From: an uncultured Treponema sp. | Lineage (GTDB): Bacteria; Spirochaetota; Spirochaetia; Treponematales; Treponemataceae | Assembly: GCA_946186185.1 (NCBI GenBank) | Contig: CAMHMJ010000022.1 | Span: 1 to 54,074 of the forward strand | DNA length: 54,074 nucleotides | Direction: 5' to 3' | Shown: positions 41,701-48,184 of the stretch, one piece after another | Layout: each line of letters opens with the position of its first letter | Position numbering within the stretch: the first letter of the stretch is position 1 | Made by a program: the position numbers and the translations under genes | Notes under the pieces: generated by a model | What the model was told of the DNA's origin: nothing | Databases searched by the model: none | The model's input: the letters and a program-made list of their open reading frames with translations, nothing else

Positions 41701-43481
41701 CCCTGTACTGTGAAGATGTAAAGGTTCAGGACCTGGGTGCTTCGTCACTTTCAGTTGATACCGCTTCCGGCACAGGACGATATAAAATTCAGCTTCCTGC
41801 AATTAATTTTGTAGGAAATTATTCCCTTAAGATTACGGCGGTGTACCTTGGAGTTGCCCACGATGCCGAGTTCCTGTACGATGTGCGGGATTCTTTTGTT
41901 GCTGTTCCTGGCGCTCAATGGAATAAGAATTATACCCTTTGTTATTCTTTAGGTGATATGTATAGATCCGGTGTGTTCATCGAGGACCGCCATCTTTCCA
42001 TTCCGCCGCTTTTTGCCTGTGACCACGAGGTAACTCAGGGCGAATACGAGGAATACTGTTTCTATGGTTCATATCAGCCTGTTGATTCCAAAGGTAAGGG
42101 AAAAAATAATTCCTGCTATTATGTAAACTGGTACGATGCCCTGGTTTACTGTAATTTAAGAAGCATGGCGGAAGGTCTGATTCCGGTATATTCAATCAAC
42201 GGAAAAACTGACCCCCGGGAATGGCCGGATGTAGTTCAGGGAACAGGTGAAAACCAATGGAAGTATTGCGGACCTGCAGCAAATAATACAACCTGGGACG
42301 CAGCTGAGTTCAATCAGCTTGCAACCGGCTGGCGTCTTCCAACTGAAGCCGAATGGGAATATCTTGCCCGTGGCGGAAACCTTACTGAGGAAGATCAGAC
42401 TGTTTTCAGTGGAAGCGATAATATTCTTGAAGTCGGTTGGTATGTCGATAATTCTTTAAACAAAACTCATGAGGTAAAGCTTCTGAGCCCGAATGCACTT
42501 GGGCTTTATGACATGAGTGGAAATGAGTTCGAGTACTGCTGGGACTGGCATGACGGTGATGTGTCTGCTTCAACGGGTGCTCTTGGAGCAACCTCCGGAA
42601 CCAGACGAGTTGTCCGAGGTGGTGGTTATAATCGAGATGTTAATGATGAGAGTGTTAACCGTCGCTCCGTTGACAACAATCCTAGTGACCGATTTATAAA
42701 TGCCGGCTTCCGCATTGTACGCGTAAACCCGGATGGAATGACCTATCTTGGAAGCAAGAATCCCTATGTAGCAAGGGCAGTGGGAGACATAATCTTTACC
42801 GACGGCTCTGCTATGCCATTTACTGAGTTTACTGCCCTTGATAATAGTGAAAAAATTGCCTTAAAACCTTATGCCATTGCCCTGATTTTCTACAACGGAA
42901 CAGGTCTGAACAGCGGAGATGATACCACAACAAGCAGAACTCTTGGAGTTGGCTTAAAGCATAACAAAACCGGACTTGCCTGGTGTTTGCAAAGTGCAAA
43001 TGCATATAGCAAAGATATCACAACAATACAGTGCCCTATAAGCGGAGAAGCAGGTGCTTTAACCTTTAGTGATGACAAAAACGGCAGCGATAATCTTGAA
43101 CAGATAGAAGACTTTGAAGGTATTGATGACACAGCAACAGAAGCAAATTACCCTGCATTTTATTTTGGAAAGAATTATGCAACACAAACGGCATCAAATA
43201 TTGCAGTCACTTCAGAATTTGCAACAGGCTGGTATCTTCCAAGTATAGCAGAACTTTTCCAGATTTATGCAAACGGTAAGGGAACAAATAAAGTCTTTGA
43301 CATAGACGCAGCAAGCGAAGATCTTGGAGGAGATAAGTTTGGAACTTCTGATTATTGGTCGTCGTCTCAGGTCGCACTCTATGCTGATTCTTCGTGCAAA
43401 CTCAGTTTCGACAATGGGGACTGGGTGGGCCCTGGCAAGAGCATCAGCATATATAGAGTTTGTTGTATCAGGGCTTTCTAA
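38733..43481 (+). CDS. Beta-helix lipoprotein ending in two C-type-lectin-fold domains (FGE-like, DUF1566-like)
   Basis: 1582-aa lipoprotein (lipobox LFSC, Cys42). N-terminal modules (about 55-330, e.g. DGYYRLVIDFY and SIDLNGLYEIEY) match those of the 7321 protein. Then an InlB-like unit, a DUF1565-like entry and a beta-helix (about 440-860). Residues about 1078-1332 are an FGE/sulfatase-modifying-factor fold (VTQGEYEEYC, GWRLPTEAEWEYLARGG, LYDMSGNEFEYCWDW, RRVVRGGGYNRDV) that lacks the catalytic cysteine pair, so it is probably a binding domain. Residues about 1340-1582 are a DUF1566/Lcl-type lectin fold (GWYLPSIAELF, YWSSSQ, YRVCCIRAF). Both resemble hosts of DGR variable regions. ATG 38733 has GAGGAGAA upstream and is preferred over GTG 38691. 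Last gene of the array; no terminator evident. Confidence 0.82.
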   Translation: MLKGQNRKIDFLKGNCKISENRKISVVFSVLCVIFSLFLFSCNFSSEKSEPEKTEPEKVAVQVGISSLNNIASEGSIPASSDISSSGDISSRSLSVSRNILPDDKVTDLTHIRITGSYYLESLGTMTIKEWADYAAFQADPQILLLTTGTTLTSGAWTNITLTAKLGGDSVSYSGRLENVQVTKRLNSNSYKITVGATYSSLSGYTGGTEVDTLTFALSCAESPAPSYGGMELTLKFKEKDGAPVGKVTGRLETTADTTVFAEEVLSVNGTTEKSVKYIKSKNVASEQLADGYYRLVIDFYTGSESTGYIPLNSYSEYVRIKGGFTSRDERSIDLNGLYEIEYISNGGTIEGSAPASYSLRSPDIALPLCYKNLYIFTGWYLTTDGTTPTGSALTAIPQGTGGDIKLIARFIEPKLYVKLNGTAVASDPSIVEPGFTMDKAFGNLQNAVNYINIAVNTTYAALNTINGENKIASREWTIKVSGKVKGTTIIDGVKASKLNIQGNGSNDIDILDGNGAGPVVYIKDGTHCEIYMSDLGITGGSATEYGGGLRLEGTFRFRGSNLSIYSNTASAAGGGIYAKSCYFSLSNSTVRLNTVTGGSGGGLAADSVNYFEVSGSYFLRNTAQNGGALYVKTLSGSSPCLKSGVISENTATENGGGVYVPANMTLTIEGCTIGAATVNGTSYEGNSAKYGGGVSANGNVTIQRFSGGIVQGTTITGNKVTGDGSAGAGIYSGSENASLTIGEGVVVSQNIATKGETSGGSGGGLFITSKARVELNGGTFTENQADNGGGICVDSAWDSTSYIKLKGTIVVTENKKRLSTQNSDFFLPAGKLLTITGSLKNSNIGIKTDFTAEGVTVPSVGNPVIFTSGFAEYNLGTAPGSIFTSETSYVVALSSDDDTGEACFATSGGTVYSAFDYDFAFDSSVTSAEKGCSKSVSVGMRVVRKEATVADPTAASTPLYFNLADSLLYLEDTFENKAAGNNQVALSAALYCEDVKVQDLGASSLSVDTASGTGRYKIQLPAINFVGNYSLKITAVYLGVAHDAEFLYDVRDSFVAVPGAQWNKNYTLCYSLGDMYRSGVFIEDRHLSIPPLFACDHEVTQGEYEEYCFYGSYQPVDSKGKGKNNSCYYVNWYDALVYCNLRSMAEGLIPVYSINGKTDPREWPDVVQGTGENQWKYCGPAANNTTWDAAEFNQLATGWRLPTEAEWEYLARGGNLTEEDQTVFSGSDNILEVGWYVDNSLNKTHEVKLLSPNALGLYDMSGNEFEYCWDWHDGDVSASTGALGATSGTRRVVRGGGYNRDVNDESVNRRSVDNNPSDRFINAGFRIVRVNPDGMTYLGSKNPYVARAVGDIIFTDGSAMPFTEFTALDNSEKIALKPYAIALIFYNGTGLNSGDDTTTSRTLGVGLKHNKTGLAWCLQSANAYSKDITTIQCPISGEAGALTFSDDKNGSDNLEQIEDFEGIDDTATEANYPAFYFGKNYATQTASNIAVTSEFATGWYLPSIAELFQIYANGKGTNKVFDIDAASEDLGGDKFGTSDYWSSSQVALYADSSCKLSFDNGDWVGPGKSISIYRVCCIRAF
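42616..42720 (+). other. Candidate DGR-type variable region in the FGE-like domain
   Basis: Encodes RGGGYNRDVNDESVNRRS, then VDNNPSDRFINAGFRIV. The frame matches the FGE-like segment diversified in T. denticola TvpA-type proteins, which end in GFR-hydrophobic. Most codons at the variable-looking sites are NNT or NNC (tat, aat, gat, gtt, agt, cgt, gac), the set produced when AAY template codons are mutagenised at adenine. No template repeat was found in the window, so this is a candidate only. Confidence 0.4.
43351..43481 (+). other. Candidate DGR-type variable region in the C-terminal lectin-like domain
   Basis: The last 43 codons run from DYWSSSQ to RVCCIRAF. The stretch is rich in NNC codons (gtc, ctc, tgc, ctc, ttc, gac, ggc, agc, atc) and uses tcg-tcg, both unlike the flanking coding sequence, which favours T-ending codons. 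Position at the extreme 3' end of the gene is the normal place for a DGR variable region. Candidate only. Confidence 0.4.
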
Positions 43482-43570
43482 TGTCACAAGGTCATGCTGA
43501 ACAATGTTGTCCTTATTATTTTGATTGTACCCACGTCGCGTACAAACAGATTTCGCATACAATCACTGTG

Positions 43571-43620
43571 CCTCATACCTCATCGCCTGCCTCATACTTC
43601 ATACCTCATCGCCTCATACT
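43571..43620. repeat. Short degenerate tandem repeat (cctcata units)
   Basis: The 296-bp gap between the lectin lipoprotein and rpsO holds repeated cctcatac and ctcatcg units. Nothing coding is supported in this gap. The rest holds the rpsO promoter and leader. Confidence 0.6.
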
Positions 43621-43634
43621 TGTCCTCCTCCCAA

Positions 43635-43663
43635 TTGACACATCTCCCATATTTCTGTACTAT
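43635..43663 (+). promoter_or_regulatory. Strong promoter of rpsO
   Basis: Perfect TTGACA (43635-43640), 17-nt spacer, TACTAT (43658-43663). Start near 43670 would give a leader of about 108 nt before rpsO, long enough for S15 autoregulation. Confidence 0.8.
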
Positions 43664-43777
43664 TCAAAAATGCAGAATTAATACGGAAAGGGTGTGATTT
43701 TTCCTTCTGTCTTACTTCAGGGAACGACCGGCACTATTTACCGCGTATTTTTGCAAATATTTTTTAGGAGTAAGTAA

Positions 43778-44047
43778 ATGGCACTTACAAAAGAAACAAC
43801 TTCTTCAATCGTATCAAAGTACGGTGCAAAAGAAGGCGATACTGGTAACGTAAAAGTACAGATTGCTCTTCTTACAGAAAGAACAAAGCAGCTTACAGAG
43901 CACACAAAGGCATTCCCAAAAGATGCTGGTGCAAAGCGTGCACTTCTTAAAGTAGTTGGACAGCGTCGCAAGATGCTCCGCTATTATGAACGCACAGACC
44001 TTGAAGGTTACCGTGCATTCATCAAAGAACTTGGACTCAGAAAGTAG
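43778..44047 (+). CDS. rpsO: 30S ribosomal protein S15
   Basis: Primary-binding protein of the 30S central domain (contacts helices h20-h22 of 16S rRNA). 89 aa, exactly the family length. Signatures: GNVKVQIALLTERTKQLTEH and RRKMLRYYER, ending FIKELGLRK. AGGAG (43766-43770) precedes the ATG by 7 nt. S15 commonly represses its own translation by binding its leader, and a roughly 108-nt leader is present. pnp, its usual downstream partner, is displaced to 51970. Followed by its own terminator. Confidence 0.98.
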   Translation: MALTKETTSSIVSKYGAKEGDTGNVKVQIALLTERTKQLTEHTKAFPKDAGAKRALLKVVGQRRKMLRYYERTDLEGYRAFIKELGLRK

Positions 44048-44066
44048 TTTAAGTTTTTTGCCAAAG

Positions 44067-44103
44067 AATCCTGCTTTTCGTTTTGGAAGGCAGGATTTTT
44101 TTT
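44067..44103 (+). terminator. Rho-independent terminator after rpsO
   Basis: Stem aatcctgc (44067-44074) with gcaggatt (44090-44097), then a T-tract to 44103. Confidence 0.9.
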
Positions 44104-44129
44104 GCCCGGAGAACCGGAGTTTTGCCCGA

Positions 44130-44176
44130 ACCTCATCCGGCGGAACCATATCCGGCGGAACCATATCCGGCGGATT
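44130..44176. repeat. Three tandem 15-bp repeats (catatccggcggaac)
   Basis: Three successive copies of ca(ta)tccggcgga, two separated by acc, followed by a run of T. The core tccggcgga is nearly self-complementary, so it could act as a weak terminator or protein-binding site upstream of the transporter operon. Confidence 0.6.
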
Positions 44177-44256
44177 TTTTTTTGTAGCGCAGAGTTTATC
44201 CGGCATGGAATATATATCTGGTTATATACAAATTAGTAAAAATTGAGTATATAAAT

Positions 44257-44276
44257 AATATCAGAATTCTGATATT
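44257..44276. promoter_or_regulatory. Perfect 20-bp palindrome, likely operator of the transporter operon
   Basis: aatatcagaattctgatatt is a perfect 10+10 inverted repeat 50 bp before the transporter start, in a very A/T-rich region. Its size suits a dimeric repressor. A metal-responsive regulator (Fur/DtxR type) is plausible given the downstream iron-type transporter, but the sequence is not a textbook Fur box. Confidence 0.55.
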
Positions 44277-44325
44277 TTATATCCAGAATTAATTAGCGCT
44301 AGTAAAAAAAAATGCGAGGTAAAAA

Positions 44326-45360
44326 ATGAAAAAAAATCTGACATTCACTCTGCTTTCTGTTTTCACAATTAGCACTGTTCTTTTTTCCGGCTGTTCAAAA
44401 AGCGGCTCCGCTTCTAAATCCGTCGTTAAAAACACTGCTGAATTAAAAGTATATTCAATCATTCACGAGGAAGAAACGGAAGCCCTCACCAGGCTTTTTA
44501 CCAAAAAGACCGGCATTCCTGTAAAATATCTCAGGGCTTCCACCGGGGAGCTTGTAAACCGGGTAATCACCGAAAAAGATAATCCCAATGCGGACGTGCT
44601 TCTTGGTGGCGCTTCTTCCTATCATATTCAGGCTTCAAAAGAGGGGGCTCTGGAAAAATATGTTTCACCTCTTTCTAAAGGCGTTCCTTCCTATGCGCTT
44701 TCAAAGGACGGAACCTGGACGGGCTTCTGCGTCCTTACTTTAGGAATCGGAATCAATGAAAAGCGCTATGCAGAAAAGTTTCCTTCAATCCCTGCTCCTA
44801 AAACCTGGGAAGATTTGCTGAATCCTGCCTACAAGGGAGAAATAGTTCTTACAAATCCAGCTGCTTCTTCTACGGCCTATCTTTTTGTGCAGAACCAGCT
44901 TCAGAGGCTTGGCTGGGAAAAGGGCTGGGAATATCTTTTGACTCTTGCTCCTCTGGTTGGTCAGTTCCCGGACAGCGGAAGTGCTCCCGCAAAGCTTATC
45001 GGAACCGGCGAATACGCATTGGGCGTTTCCTACATTCACGCCGTTGTAAAATACAAGTCGGAAGGCTTCAATGTTGTCTGCGTTGCACCTCCTCAGACTG
45101 TTGGTGATGTGGACTGTATTTCAATCATGAAAAATACAAAAAATCTTGAAGCAGCAAAAAAGTTTGTGGATTTTATGCTTTCAAAAGAAGCACAGGAGCT
45201 TATGAGTTCCATCGACTTTACAATTCCTGTAAATCCTGAGGCAAAGGGAGTTGAAGGTTCAGTTTCCGTTGAATCCCTGGATTTGATAAATTACGATGTT
45301 GAAAAAGCTTCCGTTCAGAAGGATGAAGTATTAAATAAATGGACTTCAAACGTAAGATAG
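44326..45360 (+). CDS. ABC transporter substrate-binding lipoprotein, Fe(III) type
   Basis: Solute-binding lipoprotein delivering substrate, probably ferric iron, to the permease encoded next. 344 aa; lipobox FSGC with Cys23. The mature protein has the FbpA/AfuA pattern: LKVYSIIHEEETEALTRLF, ADVLLGGASSYHIQA, TWEDLLNPAYKGEIVLTNP, and a C-terminal KKFVDFMLSKEAQELM. 2-Aminoethylphosphonate or thiamine binders share this fold, so iron is the likeliest but not certain substrate. GAGG precedes the ATG. The stop overlaps the permease start by 22 bp. A 20-bp palindrome upstream suggests repressor control. Confidence 0.82.
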   Translation: MKKNLTFTLLSVFTISTVLFSGCSKSGSASKSVVKNTAELKVYSIIHEEETEALTRLFTKKTGIPVKYLRASTGELVNRVITEKDNPNADVLLGGASSYHIQASKEGALEKYVSPLSKGVPSYALSKDGTWTGFCVLTLGIGINEKRYAEKFPSIPAPKTWEDLLNPAYKGEIVLTNPAASSTAYLFVQNQLQRLGWEKGWEYLLTLAPLVGQFPDSGSAPAKLIGTGEYALGVSYIHAVVKYKSEGFNVVCVAPPQTVGDVDCISIMKNTKNLEAAKKFVDFMLSKEAQELMSSIDFTIPVNPEAKGVEGSVSVESLDLINYDVEKASVQKDEVLNKWTSNVR

Positions 45361-47042
45361 TGGAAGTGCGTGCAGGGGCTGACATTCCCGGAGTGAATAT
45401 TCCGGGGACTTCCGGCTCAAAGGAAAATAAGCGTGCTTCGGCAGGTTCTCTTTCCTTGAAGCTTATCTGGCTTTCCCTCTGCATTCTTCTTCTGTTCTGT
45501 ATTCTTTTACCTCTTCTCTTTGTATTTCTTACGCCCTCAAAAAGCGACTTTGTACGGGTTTTTACCTCTCCTGTTTTTGGAAGGGCGGCGCTGAATACGC
45601 TTTTTGAAGTCATTTCATCTACCTTTATTTCTGTTCTTCTGGGCTTTATCTATGCCTATGCTGTGGTTAAGGGAAATATTCCTTTTAAGAAATTCTTTTC
45701 CTTTATTCCTTTTATTCATCTTGTAACGCCGCCCTTTGTGGGAGGCCTTTCATTCATTCTTCTTCTGGGACGCCAGGGCTTTATCACCAAAACTCTTTTT
45801 GGCCTTGATGTTTCCCTTTACGGTTTCCCGGCACTTCTGATTGCCCAGAGCCTCTGCTTTTTTCCGATTTCCTATATAATCTGCTCACAGACACTTCAGA
45901 ATATCGATTCTTCCCTTGAAAACGCCGCAAAAACCCTTGGTTCAACCAGAATTAAAACTTTTTTTAAGATAACCCTTCCTTTAAGCATGCCGGGAATAAT
46001 TGCTTCCGCCCTCTACATCGGGGTTTCCGTAATGAGCGATTTTGGAAACCCCATGATTGTGGCAGGCCGTTACAAGGTTCTGGCGGTGGAAATCTACACT
46101 CAGCTTACCGGCTGGATGAACGGAGGTGTAAGCGCCGTCCTTGGCCTTGTTCTTATAATTCCTTCGGTTGTGCTTTTTTATTTTCAGAACCGGCTTTTAA
46201 ATAAAACTCAGAGCAAGCTTGCAGTTATAAGCGGAAATGCCCACCTTTCTGATGGCGAAATGCAGAACTCTCCTTCGTTTTTTGCCCGCATCTTGCTTAC
46301 GCTTTTCTGCTCCTTTATTACTCTGTGCATAATCCTTCAGTTTCTTTCCATAATTGCAGGAAGCTTTCAAAAACTCTGGGGAATAAATACTTCCTTTACA
46401 CTTAAGCACCTTAAAACTGTTCAGAACTGCGGAACTGAACTTTGGAATACGGTGCGTTTTTCCACAGAAGCGGCTTTTTTGAGCACCCTTATTGCTCTTT
46501 TTGCCAGTTTTTTTGTTTTCAGGACAAAGCTTCCCCTTAAAAAATATATTGACGCCCTGATTCAGCTTCCTTCTGCGGTACCGGGAACTCTTTTTGGTCT
46601 TGCCTGGGCGGTGTTTTTTGCAAAGCTGAAGTTTAATGCATCAGGTGCCCTGATTGTCATGGCAATTACGGTGGGCTTTATTCCTTTTTCCTACAGAACC
46701 ATAAGCGCTTCTTTTTCCCAGATTAAAAAAACTATGGATGACAGCGCCCTTTCCCTTGGGGCAAGCTCAATAAGGCTTCTTTTTACTGTAATAATTCCTC
46801 TTTCAAAAGAGGGAATCTTTAATTCCTTTATATATTCCTTTGTGCGGGGAGTGGGAACTATGAGCGCAGTAATTTTCCTTGTTTCCTTTGATACTTCCCT
46901 TGCTTCCATAAAAATACTGAATCTTGCAGAGCAGGGCTTCTGGGGAGATGCGGCAGTCCTTTCTCTTGTGCTTACGATAATTACCTTTGCCGTTTTAGGT
47001 CTTGGAAAACTTTTAGTTAAAATGTGGGGAAAAAGAAAATGA
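45339..47042 (+). CDS. ABC transporter permease, FbpB/AfuB type (two-domain)
   Basis: Inner-membrane permease of 567 aa formed by two fused permease halves, about 12 TM segments. Each half carries the EAA loop that docks the ATPase: ENAAKTLGSTRIKTFF...LPLSMPGI near residue 195 and DSALSLGASSIRLLF...IPLSKEGIF near 468. The double-length architecture is typical of ferric-iron FbpB/CysT-like permeases. The N-terminal 35 residues are polar and cytoplasmic. It overlaps the binding-protein gene by 22 bp and the ATPase gene by 4 bp (ATGA), so all three subunits are translationally coupled. Confidence 0.88.
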   Translation: MDFKRKIVEVRAGADIPGVNIPGTSGSKENKRASAGSLSLKLIWLSLCILLLFCILLPLLFVFLTPSKSDFVRVFTSPVFGRAALNTLFEVISSTFISVLLGFIYAYAVVKGNIPFKKFFSFIPFIHLVTPPFVGGLSFILLLGRQGFITKTLFGLDVSLYGFPALLIAQSLCFFPISYIICSQTLQNIDSSLENAAKTLGSTRIKTFFKITLPLSMPGIIASALYIGVSVMSDFGNPMIVAGRYKVLAVEIYTQLTGWMNGGVSAVLGLVLIIPSVVLFYFQNRLLNKTQSKLAVISGNAHLSDGEMQNSPSFFARILLTLFCSFITLCIILQFLSIIAGSFQKLWGINTSFTLKHLKTVQNCGTELWNTVRFSTEAAFLSTLIALFASFFVFRTKLPLKKYIDALIQLPSAVPGTLFGLAWAVFFAKLKFNASGALIVMAITVGFIPFSYRTISASFSQIKKTMDDSALSLGASSIRLLFTVIIPLSKEGIFNSFIYSFVRGVGTMSAVIFLVSFDTSLASIKILNLAEQGFWGDAAVLSLVLTIITFAVLGLGKLLVKMWGKRK

Positions 47043-48055
47043 AGGACGCTTTGAATGACGCTTTGATTGAACTGAGCCTTAAAAATTTAAGTTTTTCATA
47101 CAAAAAAGGAAAGGAAACCATTCAGAACCTTTCAATTGATATTGAAAAAGGTAGCTTTACCACTCTTTTAGGTCCCAGCGGCTGCGGAAAGACAACGCTT
47201 TTAAAGCTGATTTCAGGTTTTCTTGAGCCGGAAGACGGAAGCCTTGAGCTATCTGGCGTAAACCTTAAGGGAATGAGCGTGGAAAAGCGGAAAATCGGAA
47301 TGGTTTTTCAGGATTACGCCCTTTTTCCTCACATGACGGTAAAAAACAACATCGCTTACGGGCTAAAAATAAAGAAGGCTTCAGATAAAGCTCTTGATAT
47401 TGAAAAGAAGATAAAAGAGGTTTCAGAAAATCTTGAAATAACCGAGCTTTTAGACCGGTATCCCGGAGAACTTTCCGGCGGTCAGCAGCAGAGAATCGCT
47501 CTTGCCCGGGCCCTTGTTCTGGATCCGAAAATCCTTTTAATGGATGAGCCTCTTTCAAGTCTGGATACAAAACTTCGGGAAAAGGTGAGAACGGAACTCC
47601 GTGCTATTCAGAAAAAGCTTGGAATAACTACAATTTACGTTACCCACGACCAGACGGAAGCCTTTTCCCTTTCCGACAAAATTGCCGTAATGAATGGGGG
47701 AAAGATTTTGCAGTACGGAACACCCAGGGAACTTTTCTTTAAGCCAAAAGACAGGTTCACTGCTGATTTTGCCGGTGGTGCAAACTTTATCGAAGACCTG
47801 GGTGAATGCTTTGTAGTACGCCCCCAGTGGTTCAGCCTGAATAAAAGTGAAGGGGAACCGGATATTTCTGGAAAAGTTGTAAGTGCCGACTTCTTAGGCG
47901 ACCTTTCCCGTTTTATTATAGAAACCTCTACCATCCGGGGAAAATCGGTAAAAATGCAGATAACCGCCGATTTACCCACACTTGAGACAAATTATCTGGA
48001 AACAGGAAGCCTAATTTCCCTTAATATAACTCACAGCTGGAAGATTCAAGGTTAG
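47039..48055 (+). CDS. ABC transporter ATP-binding protein, FbpC/PotA type
   Basis: Cytoplasmic ATPase powering import through the adjacent permease. 338 aa. Walker A GPSGCGKTT (about residues 45-53), Q-loop FQDYALFPHMTV, signature LSGGQQQRIALARAL, Walker B ILLMDEPLSSLD, and switch His in VTHDQTEAF. A TOBE-like C-terminal domain of about 100 residues is present. Start: ATG 47039 forms an ATGA overlap with the permease stop and has GTGGGGA upstream, so it is preferred over GTG 47024. Last gene of the transporter operon; no terminator seen. Confidence 0.9.
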   Translation: MKDALNDALIELSLKNLSFSYKKGKETIQNLSIDIEKGSFTTLLGPSGCGKTTLLKLISGFLEPEDGSLELSGVNLKGMSVEKRKIGMVFQDYALFPHMTVKNNIAYGLKIKKASDKALDIEKKIKEVSENLEITELLDRYPGELSGGQQQRIALARALVLDPKILLMDEPLSSLDTKLREKVRTELRAIQKKLGITTIYVTHDQTEAFSLSDKIAVMNGGKILQYGTPRELFFKPKDRFTADFAGGANFIEDLGECFVVRPQWFSLNKSEGEPDISGKVVSADFLGDLSRFIIETSTIRGKSVKMQITADLPTLETNYLETGSLISLNITHSWKIQG

Positions 48056-48095
48056 CAGTTTTTCGATAAAGGCTTGTGGGGCTGCATTGAAGCTG

Positions 48096-48122
48096 TCCTT
48101 CCTTACATGTCCTTCCTTACAG
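48096..48122. repeat. Two tandem copies of tccttccttaca
   Basis: gtccttccttacat-gtccttccttacag sits just upstream of the -35 box of the ompA-like gene. It may be a regulator site or simple slippage. Confidence 0.5.
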
Positions 48123-48123
48123 G

Positions 48124-48151
48124 TTGAAAAAAAACTAATGTATGGTATAAT
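48124..48151 (+). promoter_or_regulatory. Promoter of the OmpA-family gene
   Basis: TTGAAA (48124-48129), 16-nt spacer, perfect TATAAT (48146-48151). AAAGGAG (48173-48179) follows before ATG 48185. Confidence 0.8.
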
Positions 48152-48184
48152 TTTGTAAGTCTTTTATTTATAAAAGGAGTTCGT

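Noticed and set aside
44130..44176. CRISPR-like array
   Set aside because: Only three 15-bp units with no spacers.
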